Source of the DNA: Hyphomicrobiales bacterium
Lineage (GTDB): Bacteria > Pseudomonadota > Alphaproteobacteria > Rhizobiales > Rhizobiaceae
Assembly: GCA_900470285.1 (NCBI GenBank)
Contig: UCAG01000010.1
Location: forward strand, 1 to 64,000
DNA: 64,000 nucleotides
Reading direction: 5' to 3'
Below the pieces are notes generated by a model, which was not told where the DNA came from, searched no databases, and saw only the letters and a list, made by a program, of their open reading frames with translations. Made by a program: the position numbers and the translations under genes. This document shows, one piece after another, positions 9,848 through 18,292 of the stretch. Every line of letters starts with the position of its first letter. Positions within the stretch are counted from its first letter, which is position 1.

Positions 9848-9872
9848 ACGGCGGCCTTAGTGCCGCCGTTTT
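9848..9872 (+). terminator. GC-rich hairpin between rplO and secY
   Basis: ACGGCGGC at 9848-9855 pairs with GCCGCCGT at 9862-9869 across a six-base loop, followed by TTT. This looks like a compact intrinsic terminator, although secY would normally be co-transcribed with rplO. The next 100 bases to secY could hold a secY promoter; none is obvious. Confidence 0.7.
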
Positions 9873-9978
9873 CAACTTTATGCCTATTGATTGCATGTGC
9901 CTACTTGCGCCTTGTTGTCTATGGGCATATCTGGGGAGGGGCGTCAGATTCTGACGTACGACAGACCGGAGTAATCTC

Positions 9979-11319
9979 ATGGCATCGGCTGCTGAACAGC
10001 TTGCATCCAATTTGAATTTTTCAGCCTTCTCGAAGGCGACTGAGCTCAAGAAGCGTATCTGGTTTACGCTCGGGGCTCTGCTTGTGTATCGTTTCGGTAC
10101 CTATATTCCTTTGCCGGGCATTAATCCTGACGCGCTGGCCCAGTCGTTCCAGCAGCACAGCCAGGGTGTGCTGGGGCTGTTCAATATGTTCGCCGGCGGT
10201 GCTGTTGCCCGTATGGCGATTTTTGCGCTCGGGATTATGCCGTATATTTCGGCATCGATTATCGTACAGCTTATGACCTCTGTGGTGCCTTCTCTTGAAG
10301 CACTGAAGAAAGAGGGCGAAGCCGGACGTAAAGTTATCAATCAGTATACACGTTACGGTACAGTGCTTCTGGCGCTTGTGCAGGCCTATGCAATCTCTGT
10401 GGGGCTTGAATCCGGCAGCGGTATTGTGTCCGAGCCGGGACTATTCTTCCGCATCACTTCGGTGATTACGCTTGTCGGCGGTACAATGTTCCTGATGTGG
10501 CTCGGCGAGCAGATTACTGCGCGCGGTATCGGTAACGGTATTTCGCTGATCATCTTTGCCGGTATTGTTGCGAACCTTCCGCAGGCTATTTCCGGTACTC
10601 TGGAACTCGGCCGCACAGGTGCATTGTCAACAGCGCTGATCCTTGCTGTGATCCTGCTGGCAATTGCTCTGATTGCGATCATCGTGTTTGTTGAGCGCGC
10701 TCAGCGTCGTCTTCTGATCCAGTATCCGAAGCGTCAGGTGGGTAACCGTATGGCGCAGGGCGAAACCTCGCATCTGCCGCTGAAGCTTAACACTGCCGGT
10801 GTTATTCCTCCGATCTTCGCATCTTCGCTGCTCTTGCTGCCTGCAACTGTTGCCGGTTTCGCAAATACAGAAAGCATGCCTGCCTGGGGAAGCACACTGC
10901 TGGCCGCTCTCGGTCATGGTCAGCCGATCTATATGTTCCTTTATGCAGCGCTGATGGCATTCTTCTGCTTCTTCTATACAGCTATCGTCTTTAATCCTAA
11001 GGACACTGCTGACCAGCTGAAGAAACATTCAGGCTTTATTCCGGGTATCCGTCCGGGTGAACGTACTGCTGAATATATTGATTATGTCCTGACCCGTATT
11101 ACAGTGGTTGGCGCTATCTATATCGTGATTGTCTGTCTTGTACCTGAGTTCCTGATTTCAGCGGCCGGTGTACCTTTCTATCTCGGTGGTACGTCCCTGC
11201 TTATTGTTGTCAACGTAACACTTGATACAGTTGCTCAGATTCAGGGTCATCTCATTGCTCATCAATATGAGGGGCTGATTAAAAAATCCAAACTTCGTGG
11301 GGGAAGACGGGCGAGATGA
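9979..11319 (+). CDS. secY: Protein translocase subunit SecY
   Basis: SecY is the channel of the SecYEG translocon in the inner membrane. The 446-residue product has about ten hydrophobic segments. The first is at about residues 31-45 ([20 protein letters not shown]), the plug region follows, and the cytoplasmic loop carrying [20 protein letters not shown] lies near residue 240. The C-terminus is basic ([11 protein letters not shown]), as expected for a ribosome-docking tail. It overlaps adk by four bases (ATGA), so the two are probably coupled. Confidence 0.98.
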   Translation: MASAAEQLASNLNFSAFSKATELKKRIWFTLGALLVYRFGTYIPLPGINPDALAQSFQQHSQGVLGLFNMFAGGAVARMAIFALGIMPYISASIIVQLMTSVVPSLEALKKEGEAGRKVINQYTRYGTVLLALVQAYAISVGLESGSGIVSEPGLFFRITSVITLVGGTMFLMWLGEQITARGIGNGISLIIFAGIVANLPQAISGTLELGRTGALSTALILAVILLAIALIAIIVFVERAQRRLLIQYPKRQVGNRMAQGETSHLPLKLNTAGVIPPIFASSLLLLPATVAGFANTESMPAWGSTLLAALGHGQPIYMFLYAALMAFFCFFYTAIVFNPKDTADQLKKHSGFIPGIRPGERTAEYIDYVLTRITVVGAIYIVIVCLVPEFLISAAGVPFYLGGTSLLIVVNVTLDTVAQIQGHLIAHQYEGLIKKSKLRGGRRAR

Positions 11320-11900
11320 GACTTATACTTTTAGGACCTCCGGGTGCAGGCAAGGGAACTCAGGCAAAAATTCTGACAGAAAAATATGCCATTCCCCAGC
11401 TCTCAACCGGTGACATGCTCCGTGCGGCCGTTGCCGCACAGACTGAAGTCGGTAAACGTGCCAAAGCAGTTATGGATGCAGGTCAGTTGGTTTCGGACGA
11501 GATCGTCAATGCGATTGTTTCGGATCGCATCGATCAGCCGGACTGTGCAGGCGGATTTATCCTTGACGGTTATCCGCGTACAGTGCCTCAGGCGCAGGCG
11601 CTGACAGGTATGCTGAAAGAAAAGCATGCTGAACTGGATGCGGTGATTGAGCTGAAGGTAGATGAGACTGCTCTGATCAAGCGTATGGAAAACCGCGTTG
11701 CGGAAACCATTGCTGCAGGTGGCACCGTCCGTTCAGATGACAATCCCGAGTCTTTCCGCAAGCGTCTGGTTGAGTATCGTGAGAAAACCGCACCTCTGTC
11801 TGACTATTATGCAGGTACAGGTGAACTGAAGCTGGTAGACGGCATGGCCGCTATGGCTGATGTTACGTCAGAGATTGAAAAACTTCTGCTTCCTGCCTGA
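11316..11900 (+). CDS. adk: Adenylate kinase, short form
   Basis: Adk interconverts ATP plus AMP and two ADP. The 194-residue product opens [20 protein letters not shown] with the P-loop GPPGAGKGT at residues 7-15, the NMP-binding [10 protein letters not shown], and the DGYPRT motif near residue 85. The zinc-type LID insertion is absent, which gives the short length usual in alphaproteobacteria. Overlap with secY and a weak hairpin after its stop place it at the end of the spc transcription unit. Confidence 0.97.
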   Translation: MRLILLGPPGAGKGTQAKILTEKYAIPQLSTGDMLRAAVAAQTEVGKRAKAVMDAGQLVSDEIVNAIVSDRIDQPDCAGGFILDGYPRTVPQAQALTGMLKEKHAELDAVIELKVDETALIKRMENRVAETIAAGGTVRSDDNPESFRKRLVEYREKTAPLSDYYAGTGELKLVDGMAAMADVTSEIEKLLLPA

Positions 11901-11927
11901 TCGTCCGATCCGGTCTTTTTGAGAATT

Positions 11928-11964
11928 CAAAGCGCTGATCTGATAATATCGGATCGGCGCTTTG
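11928..11964 (+). terminator. Hairpin downstream of adk
   Basis: Thirteen base pairs, one of them G-U, form between 11928-11940 and 11952-11964 around an 11-base loop. The trailing sequence GCTTTGAGG is only weakly T-rich, so this is a probable but not strong terminator for secY-adk. Confidence 0.5.
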
Positions 11965-11997
11965 GCTTTGAGGAACAGGTATTTTCAATTTGCTATT

Positions 11998-12101
11998 AAA
12001 GCATTTCCAGCAAAAGCGGGAACCGGTTTTGCGTCAGGAAATGCGTAAAACAAATAGATAAGATCATTTCCTCTGATTTAATCAAAACTGGAAATGCTCT
12101 A
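11998..12101 (-). repeat. Mosaic palindromic repeat, copy 1 (A and B modules)
   Basis: In reverse orientation this 104-base element starts TAGAGCATTTCC and ends with GCTGGAAATGCTTT, closely matching the copy at 37611-37715. Its A module is TAGAGCATTTCCAGTTTTGA, with an imperfect GGAAATG return arm. Its B module folds GCATTTCC against GGAAATGC around a GCAAAACCGGTT core. It resembles the Bru-RS/RIME class of non-coding repeats of Brucella and rhizobia. Confidence 0.8.
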
Positions 12102-12488
12102 ACGAAATGATAAGCATTTACGCCTGTTCTCTCTTAGAGGTTGACTTTTCCTCACGATTCCGTCAAAGACAGCGACAATTCGCTTAATTCAGATGGGCGC
12201 AACCGGTTTTCCGGTTTCGTTCATTTTTATGCTGTCTGTATCCGGTGGTTCGGTGCAGGCATAGAGAACAGATCCGGTTTTGTTGAAAATCCGGTGGATC
12301 TCTTGGATTTCGGACGTGTTATTAGCCGTTAACTTGCAAATTTTTGTGAGAACAGCTTGCGGATAGCGTTCGGTAGAGCTCATTACAGCGTGAACCGGTT
12401 TGCCGGTGCTGTAATATTTAAAACTACCGCATGATTATAAAACATGCCGATGCGGCTGTTATCGTGCGGTTCATACAGGAGAAAGCGC
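12102..12488 (+). promoter_or_regulatory. Leader region of rpsM with dyad 12426-12470
   Basis: This 387-base stretch has no credible gene. Near its end ACCGCATGAT (12426-12435) pairs with ATCGTGCGGT (12461-12470), with one T-G pair, just before the AGGAGAAAG ribosome-binding site of rpsM. In E. coli the alpha-operon leader folds into an S4-binding pseudoknot. The position is suggestive, but no sequence similarity to that leader can be claimed. Another small dyad, AACCGG-tttt-CCGGTT-like, lies near 12200. Confidence 0.4.
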
Positions 12489-12857
12489 ATGGCACGTATT
12501 GCTGGCGTAAACATTCCAACTAATAAGCGTGCGATCATTGCACTTCAGTATATTCACGGTATTGGCCCTAAATTTGCTGCTGAAATCATGGAAAAGGTCG
12601 GCATCGCGCTTGATCGCCGTGTAAACCAGCTGACAGATGCTGAAGTTCTGCAGATCCGTGAAACCATTGACCGCGATTACCAGGTTGAAGGTGATCTGCG
12701 TCGTGAAGTTTCGATGAATATCAAGCGTCTGATGGATCTGGGCTGCTACCGCGGTCTGCGTCATCGTCGCTCCCTGCCGGTTCGCGGTCAGCGTACCCAC
12801 ACCAATGCTCGTACCCGTAAGGGTCCTGCAAAGGCAATCGCCGGTAAGAAGAAGTAA
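12489..12857 (+). CDS. rpsM: 30S ribosomal protein S13
   Basis: S13 contacts P-site tRNA and the large subunit. An upstream in-frame ATG at 12444 would add 15 residues not found in the family, so the ATG at 12489, right after AGGAGAAAG, is chosen and gives the usual 122 residues. The product begins [20 protein letters not shown] and ends with the signature [20 protein letters not shown] and a basic tail. It starts the alpha gene group after a 588-base gap from adk. Confidence 0.97.
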   Translation: MARIAGVNIPTNKRAIIALQYIHGIGPKFAAEIMEKVGIALDRRVNQLTDAEVLQIRETIDRDYQVEGDLRREVSMNIKRLMDLGCYRGLRHRRSLPVRGQRTHTNARTRKGPAKAIAGKKK

Positions 12858-12865
12858 TTTGCTGG

Positions 12866-12897
12866 TACCGGAGCTGTTTTATAAAACGGCTCCGGTA
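12866..12897 (+). terminator. Hairpin between rpsM and rpsK
   Basis: TACCGGAGCTGTTTT at 12866-12880 pairs with AAAACGGCTCCGGTA at 12883-12897 (one G-U), followed by TTTGCTCGTCT. It begins nine bases after the rpsM stop. A smaller dyad CTCCGT-tt-ACGGAG lies at 12954-12967 in the same 236-base gap. In most relatives rpsM and rpsK are close, so this gap may split the alpha unit. Confidence 0.65.
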
Positions 12898-13093
12898 TTT
12901 GCTCGTCTCTGCCTCACCTTTATGGAACCGATCAGAGATAAGCGCAGATTATGCTCCGTTTACGGAGTGTCTTAAAAGTTTGGCTCCGAGAGGTGCCGAT
13001 AAACAGATCCAGACATGTCTTGCCTGATGGTCAGATATGTCGGTGGAGCCGCTGGTATTACGGCGGTGTCGAGATCAATTGGAAGGACTAGTT

Positions 13094-13483
13094 ATGGCTA
13101 AAGATGCCGGTCGCGTTCGTCGTCGCGAACGTAAAAATATTTCCTCGGGTGTTGCTCACGTTAATTCGTCATTCAACAACACACTGATCACTATCACTGA
13201 CGCACAGGGCAATGCGATTGCCTGGTCTTCAGCTGGTGCGCAGGGCTTCAAGGGTTCGCGTAAGTCGACTCCTTTTGCTGCTCAGATCGCTGCTGAAGAT
13301 TGCGCCAAGAAGGCTCAGGAACACGGCATGCGTTCGCTGGAAGTTGAAGTTTGCGGTCCGGGTTCCGGCCGTGAATCCGCACTTCGCGCTCTGCAGGCTG
13401 CCGGTTTCACAATCACTTCGATCCGTGATGTGACCCCGATCCCGCACAATGGTTGCCGTCCACGCAAGAAGCGTCGCGTCTAA
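13094..13483 (+). CDS. rpsK: 30S ribosomal protein S11
   Basis: S11 lies in the 30S platform at the Shine-Dalgarno channel. A longer frame opens at 13037, but the ATG at 13094 follows a GGAAGGA site and gives the family length of 129 residues. It begins [20 protein letters not shown]. The C-terminus [20 protein letters not shown] is the family signature. rpoA follows after 105 bases, which include a dyad TTGCCAC/GTGGCAA at 13545-13567. Confidence 0.97.
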   Translation: MAKDAGRVRRRERKNISSGVAHVNSSFNNTLITITDAQGNAIAWSSAGAQGFKGSRKSTPFAAQIAAEDCAKKAQEHGMRSLEVEVCGPGSGRESALRALQAAGFTITSIRDVTPIPHNGCRPRKKRRV

Positions 13484-13588
13484 TCAGTCCATCGCCGCAA
13501 GGGCCCGAACTTATGTTCAGGTCTTTCGTGGTTTCCGCTCTCTGTTGCCACGATTGGATAGTGGCAAAGCTAGATTAAAGGAAAGCAC

Positions 13589-14602
13589 ATGATTCAGAAA
13601 AACTGGCAGGAACTGATCAAGCCAAACAAGGTCGACTTTCTGACCCAGGGCTCGAAGAATAAGGTCACTGTTGTGGCTGAACCGCTTGAACGCGGTTACG
13701 GTCTGACATTGGGTAACGCGCTGCGTCGCGTTCTTCTTTCTTCGCTGCGCGGTGCTGCGGTGACTGCTGTTCAGATTGACGGCGTTCTGCATGAATTCTC
13801 GTCGATCAACGGCGTGCGTGAAGACGTAACCGATATCGTACTGAATGTTAAAGAAATCGCTATCCGTATGGAAGGCGATGGACCTAAGCGCATGGTTGTC
13901 CGCAAGGAAGGACCAGGCGTCGTAACGGCTGGTGATATCCAGACGGTTGGTGATGTTGAAGTCCTTAATCCGGATCACGTCATCTGCACCCTCGATGAGG
14001 GCGCTGAAATCCGCATGGAATTCACTGTCAATACGGGCAAGGGCTATGTGCCTGCTGACCGTAACCGCGCTGAAGATGCTCCGATCGGTCTTATTCCGGT
14101 TGACAGCCTCTATTCACCGGTACGTAAGGTTTCCTACAAAATCGAAAACACCCGTGAGGGACAGGTTCTCGATTATGACAAGCTGATTCTCAATGTTGAG
14201 ACCAACGGCTCTGTCACTGGTGAAGATGCAGTTGCTTATGCAGCCCGTATTCTTCAGGACCAGCTTGCGATCTTCGTCAACTTTGACGAGCCGCAGAAGG
14301 AAGCTCCGCAGGAACAGGTTGCTGAACTCGCATTCAATCCGGCTCTGCTTAAGAAAGTGGATGAACTGGAACTGTCTGTCCGTTCTGCAAACTGCCTGAA
14401 GAACGATAACATCGTTTATATCGGTGATCTGATCCAGAAGACAGAAGCCGAAATGCTGCGGACTCCGAATTTCGGCCGCAAGTCGCTGAACGAAATCAAA
14501 GAAGTTCTGGCGTCGATGGGTCTCCATCTCGGTATGGAAATCCCGACCTGGCCGCCGGAAAATATCGAAGATCTCGCTAAGCGCTACGAAGATCAATATT
14601 GA
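13589..14602 (+). CDS. rpoA: RNA polymerase alpha subunit
   Basis: Alpha dimerises to nucleate RNA polymerase, and its C-terminal domain reads UP elements and activators. The 337-residue product has the N-terminal dimerisation domain with [18 protein letters not shown] near residues 37-54 and the C-terminal domain from about residue 255 ([39 protein letters not shown]). The ribosome-binding site is AAAGGAAAG. It is the standard partner of rplQ. Confidence 0.98.
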   Translation: MIQKNWQELIKPNKVDFLTQGSKNKVTVVAEPLERGYGLTLGNALRRVLLSSLRGAAVTAVQIDGVLHEFSSINGVREDVTDIVLNVKEIAIRMEGDGPKRMVVRKEGPGVVTAGDIQTVGDVEVLNPDHVICTLDEGAEIRMEFTVNTGKGYVPADRNRAEDAPIGLIPVDSLYSPVRKVSYKIENTREGQVLDYDKLILNVETNGSVTGEDAVAYAARILQDQLAIFVNFDEPQKEAPQEQVAELAFNPALLKKVDELELSVRSANCLKNDNIVYIGDLIQKTEAEMLRTPNFGRKSLNEIKEVLASMGLHLGMEIPTWPPENIEDLAKRYEDQY

Positions 14603-14644
14603 GACCGGTTGCGACCGGAAGATAGATTTTAAAGGAGAAGGCTC

Positions 14645-15070
14645 ATGCGCCACGGAAAGACACTCCGTAAGCTGAACCGGACTGCAAGCCACCGTAAGGC
14701 AATGTTCGCCAATATGGCTGCTTCGCTGATTGAACACGAACAGATCGTAACCACTTTGCCTAAGGCAAAGGAAATCCGTCCGATCGTTGAGAAGCTTATC
14801 ACTCTCGGCAAGCGCGGTGATCTGCATGCACGTCGTCAGGCCATTTCGGCTATCCGCGACGTACAGCTGGTTCAGAAACTGTTCGACGTTCTGGCAACCC
14901 GTTATGCTGACCGTCACGGCGGCTATATCCGCATCATGAAAGCCGGTTTCCGTACCGGTGACAATGCCCCTCTGGCAGTTGTCGAGTTCGTAGAACGCGA
15001 TATCACTGCTAAAGGCGCTGCTGATCGCGCACGCGTTGAAGCTGAAGCTGCTGAAGCAGAAGCTGCATAA
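14645..15070 (+). CDS. rplQ: 50S ribosomal protein L17
   Basis: L17 lies at the back of the large subunit near the exit tunnel. The 141-residue product begins [20 protein letters not shown] and contains the motif [12 protein letters not shown]-like [20 protein letters not shown]. The C-terminal 20 residues are Ala/Glu-rich, as in other alphaproteobacteria. It closes the ribosomal cluster: a palindromic repeat and a strong terminator follow. Confidence 0.98.
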   Translation: MRHGKTLRKLNRTASHRKAMFANMAASLIEHEQIVTTLPKAKEIRPIVEKLITLGKRGDLHARRQAISAIRDVQLVQKLFDVLATRYADRHGGYIRIMKAGFRTGDNAPLAVVEFVERDITAKGAADRARVEAEAAEAEAA

Positions 15071-15076
15071 TCTGCA

Positions 15077-15178
15077 TAGAGCGGTTCCGGTTAATAAAGA
15101 ATCGTAGAACCGCTCTATCTTTTTGTTTCATGCATTATCCTACGCAAAACCGCTTCGCACTTTTGCTGGAAATGCTTT
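15077..15178 (+). repeat. Mosaic palindromic repeat, copy 2
   Basis: Starts TAGAGCGGTTC and folds it against GAACCGCTCTA (A module), then continues TTTTTGTTTCATGCATTATC and ends TTTTGCTGGAAATGCTTT (B module). The layout and ends match the copies at 11998 and 37611, while the A stem has a different sequence that still pairs. It begins six bases after the rplQ stop. Confidence 0.8.
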
Positions 15179-15196
15179 GGAACAGATATATAAATT

Positions 15197-15220
15197 AAGG
15201 GGCCTTATGGCCCCTTTTTT
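15197..15220 (+). terminator. Strong intrinsic terminator after rplQ
   Basis: AAGGGGCC at 15197-15204 pairs with GGCCCCTT at 15209-15216 around TTAT and runs into TTTTTT. It is the clearest terminator of the ribosomal cluster. From here to 15357 the sequence is AT-rich and should contain the degP promoter. Confidence 0.9.
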
Positions 15221-15357
15221 ATTTCTATAAACTTTGTCTAAGAGATTGTTCTATTACAATAATTTAATTTTATGTTTGTTGCCCGGCCTCTTTTCCGTCT
15301 GGTTTTGAAGCCTATATTCATCCTAATCAGTCGGTTTCCGAAAAGTGGGATACAAGT

Positions 15358-16830
15358 ATGGCTTCACATCTGCAGAATGATCCGGTCAATAAATCTGGAC
15401 GCTTAGGTAAAATTTACAAGGCCGGTTTGGCTGTTTTGCTGACTGGTGTTATTGCGGCAGGTACTATTTCTGTTTTTGCTCCGGCTGTCAGCACGCCTGC
15501 GGTCGCTGAGAAGCAAGTGCCGCAGTCCCATAGTGATATTCAGCTATCCTATGCGCCTTTGGTGAAATCAACTTCCGGTGCGGTTGTGAATGTCTATGCC
15601 GGCCGTAAAGTTCAGCAGCGCTCGCCATTTGCCGGTGATCCGTTTTTTGAACAGTTCTTCGGCGGCCAGATGCGCCCGAACAAGCCACGCTTTGAGCAAT
15701 CGCTCGGTTCCGGCGTGATCGTGGATGGTTCCGGCCTGATCGTGACCAATAATCACGTGATTGATGGGGCTGACGATATTAAAGTTGCGCTGGCGGACGG
15801 CCGTGAGTTTTCCTCTAAGCTGCTGCTCAATGATGTGACGACTGATCTGGCCATTCTCAAGATTGACGCCAAAGAGCAGCTTCCGACTGTAAAACTGGCC
15901 GATTCCGATAAGGTTGAAGTTGGTGATCTGGTGTTGGCTATTGGTAATCCGTTCGGTGTCGGACAGACAGTGACCAGTGGTATTGTTTCTGCGCAATCGC
16001 GTACGCAGGTCGGTGTTTCGGACTTCGACTTCTTTATCCAGACGGATGCGGCGATCAATCCCGGCAACTCCGGCGGTGCGCTGATTGATATGCAGGGGAA
16101 TCTGATCGGTATCAATACAGCGATCTATTCGCGCAGCGGCGGCTCTGTCGGTATTGGTTTTGCTATTCCGTCCAATATGGTTGCCGCAGTGGTCAAATCT
16201 GCGGAAAGCGGCAGTGACAAGTTTGAGCGCCCTTATGTCGGTGCAACATTTCAGGCGATTACACCGGATATTGCTGCCGGTCTTGGTTTAAGACAGCCTT
16301 CCGGTGCGTTGATTACGGAGATTGTTGAAAAAGGTCCTGTCGCAGAGGCCGGTATCAAGGTTGGTGAGGTGATTACTGCGATTGATGGCGTCAAAGTTGA
16401 TAATCCGGATGCATTGGCCTACCGTGTGTCGACTGCCGGTATTGGTAATACTGTGCAGATGACTGTTCTGAATGACGGCAAATCCCGTGATGTTGCTGTT
16501 AAGCTTGCTCAGCCGCCAAAAGAAGTGCCGGCACGTGAGATTACAGGCCGTAACCCGTTAGCTGGTGCACAGGTGCAGGACATTACGCCGGAACTCGCCC
16601 GTAAAGCCCGTGTAGCTCCGACAACGCGCGGTGTTATGATCAGCGGCGTTAAAGACAATACACCGGCGCAGGCAATGAATTTGCGTGCAGGTGACATTGT
16701 GCGCGGCGTAAACGGTACAGCGATTGGCAATGTGGATGATCTGCAGACTGTTCTTTCTGCTGGACGCAATGCATTATGGCGTTTGGATATTGAGCGGGAT
16801 GGTGTAATTTACCGTCAGTTTGTTCGCTGA
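15358..16830 (+). CDS. Do/DegP-family periplasmic serine protease with two PDZ domains
   Basis: DegP-type proteases degrade or refold damaged envelope proteins. The 490-residue product has a basic N-terminus and a hydrophobic export segment at about residues 22-41. The trypsin-like domain carries His133 (VTNNHVID), Asp163 (TTDLAILKI) and Ser238 (NPGNSGGAL). Two PDZ domains follow at roughly residues 275-380 and 400-485. The GSGVIVDGSGLIVTNNHV context is typical of the family. It is followed 84 bases later by rarA. Which paralogue (DegP, DegQ or MucD-like) it is cannot be settled here. Confidence 0.93.
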   Translation: MASHLQNDPVNKSGRLGKIYKAGLAVLLTGVIAAGTISVFAPAVSTPAVAEKQVPQSHSDIQLSYAPLVKSTSGAVVNVYAGRKVQQRSPFAGDPFFEQFFGGQMRPNKPRFEQSLGSGVIVDGSGLIVTNNHVIDGADDIKVALADGREFSSKLLLNDVTTDLAILKIDAKEQLPTVKLADSDKVEVGDLVLAIGNPFGVGQTVTSGIVSAQSRTQVGVSDFDFFIQTDAAINPGNSGGALIDMQGNLIGINTAIYSRSGGSVGIGFAIPSNMVAAVVKSAESGSDKFERPYVGATFQAITPDIAAGLGLRQPSGALITEIVEKGPVAEAGIKVGEVITAIDGVKVDNPDALAYRVSTAGIGNTVQMTVLNDGKSRDVAVKLAQPPKEVPAREITGRNPLAGAQVQDITPELARKARVAPTTRGVMISGVKDNTPAQAMNLRAGDIVRGVNGTAIGNVDDLQTVLSAGRNALWRLDIERDGVIYRQFVR

Positions 16831-16876
16831 TTTTTATCACACGGTTCCTCTGTAGCCGTTGGTGTATAACAGAAAC

Positions 16877-16914
16877 GGGGAGGCCGGTTTGCGAAAGCAA
16901 TCCGGCCTGTTGCT
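16877..16914 (+). promoter_or_regulatory. Hairpin between a GGGGAGG site and the rarA start
   Basis: AGGCCGG at 16881-16887 pairs with CCGGCCT at 16902-16908 around 14 bases. The only good Shine-Dalgarno-like run, GGGGAGG, is at 16877-16883, about 32 bases before the ATG at 16915 and partly in the stem. Folding would either hide it or bring it near the start codon. Confidence 0.4.
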
Positions 16915-18228
16915 ATGAGTGATTTATTTTCTTCTGCGCCGGATCCATTGGCTGACCGTAACCGCCCGCTGGCAGATCGTTTGCGCCCGCGATCTTTAAG
17001 CGAGGTTACAGGGCAGGAGCATCTGACCGGTGAGCAGGGGATTCTCTCCCGTATGATTGCTGCAGGCAGCCTCGGCTCTATGATCTTCTGGGGCCCGCCC
17101 GGAACCGGCAAGACCACCATCGCACGCTTGCTGGCTGGTCATACGGATTTGGCTTTTGAGCAAATCTCGGCAATTTTTTCCGGTGTTGCCGATCTCAAGA
17201 AGGTTTTTGAAACAGCAAGGGCGCGGCGCATGTCCGGCCGCCAGACATTGCTTTTTGTTGATGAGATACATCGCTTCAACCGTGCGCAGCAGGATAGCTT
17301 TCTGCCGGTGATGGAGGACGGCACAGTCGTGTTGATCGGCGCGACGACCGAAAACCCGTCTTTTGAGCTCAATGCCGCTCTGTTGTCGCGTGCGCGGGTT
17401 TTGACCTTCAAACCACATGATGAGAACAGCATCACGACTTTGCTTGCCAGAGCCGAAGAGGTGGAGCAGAAGCCATTGCCGCTTGATGCGGATGCCCGTG
17501 CCAGTCTGGTGCGTATGGCAGATGGTGATGGCCGTGCGGCGCTTACGCTTGCTGAGGAAGTCTGGCGTGCGGCAAGGCCGGAAGAAGTGTTTACCGCCGA
17601 ACAATTGCAGGACATCGTTCAGCGCCGTGCACCGGTCTATGACAAAGGGCAGGACGGGCACTATAACCTGATTTCGGCACTGCATAAGTCTGTACGCGGA
17701 TCAGACCCTGATGCGGCGCTGTATTACTTAAGCCGAATGTTTGATGCGGGTGAAGACCCGCTTTATCTCGGACGCCGTCTGGTGCGTATGGCGGTTGAGG
17801 ATATCGGCCTTGCCGATCCGCAGGCGCTTGTTATCTGTAATGCTGCCAAAGATGCCTATGATTATCTCGGATCACCGGAAGGAGAACTGGCACTGGCGCA
17901 GGCTTGCGTCTATCTGGCGACCGCACCGAAATCCAACGGTGTTTATGTGGCCTATAAAGCTGCCAGACGCGCTGCCAAAGAAAACGGCTCTCTGCTGCCG
18001 CCGAAGCACATTCTTAATGCACCAACCAAGCTGATGCGTGATGAAGGCTATAATGAAGGCTATCGCTACGACCATGATGAACCGGATGCGTTTTCAGGAC
18101 AGAATTATTTCCCTGAGAAAATGGGACGGCAGCAATATTACGATCCGCCGGAGCGTGGTTTTGAACGGGATATTCGTAAGCGCCTCGATTACTGGGCGAA
18201 ATTACGGATTGAGCGTAATCAGAAATAA
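16915..18228 (+). CDS. rarA: Replication-associated recombination protein A (RarA/MgsA) AAA+ ATPase
   Basis: RarA acts at stalled replication forks together with the clamp-loader and recombination machinery. The 437-residue product begins with the clamp-binding-like MSDLFSSAPDPLADRNRPLA and has Walker A GPPGTGKT at residues 60-67, Walker B LLFVDEIHRFN and a sensor region IGATTENPSFELNAALLSR. The C-terminal MgsA domain runs to YWAKLRIE. It is co-directional with the degP gene upstream. The start has no close ribosome-binding site (see hairpin 16877). Confidence 0.96.
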   Translation: MSDLFSSAPDPLADRNRPLADRLRPRSLSEVTGQEHLTGEQGILSRMIAAGSLGSMIFWGPPGTGKTTIARLLAGHTDLAFEQISAIFSGVADLKKVFETARARRMSGRQTLLFVDEIHRFNRAQQDSFLPVMEDGTVVLIGATTENPSFELNAALLSRARVLTFKPHDENSITTLLARAEEVEQKPLPLDADARASLVRMADGDGRAALTLAEEVWRAARPEEVFTAEQLQDIVQRRAPVYDKGQDGHYNLISALHKSVRGSDPDAALYYLSRMFDAGEDPLYLGRRLVRMAVEDIGLADPQALVICNAAKDAYDYLGSPEGELALAQACVYLATAPKSNGVYVAYKAARRAAKENGSLLPPKHILNAPTKLMRDEGYNEGYRYDHDEPDAFSGQNYFPEKMGRQQYYDPPERGFERDIRKRLDYWAKLRIERNQK

Positions 18229-18243
18229 TCTCTCATAAATACA

Positions 18244-18272
18244 ATAAAACCCAGTGGTTAGCCGGGTTTTAT
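18244..18272. terminator. Bidirectional terminator between rarA and ndvA
   Basis: ATAAAACCC (18244-18252) pairs with GGGTTTTAT (18264-18272) around 11 bases, with A/T tracts on both sides. It serves the convergent genes rarA and ndvA, whose stops are 64 bases apart. Confidence 0.85.
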
Positions 18273-18292
18273 CATTTTTAGATTCAGGGCGC

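Noticed and set aside
12141-12332. 63-codon frame upstream of rpsM
   Set aside because: No ribosome-binding site or known product; sequence looks like AT-rich leader with dyads.
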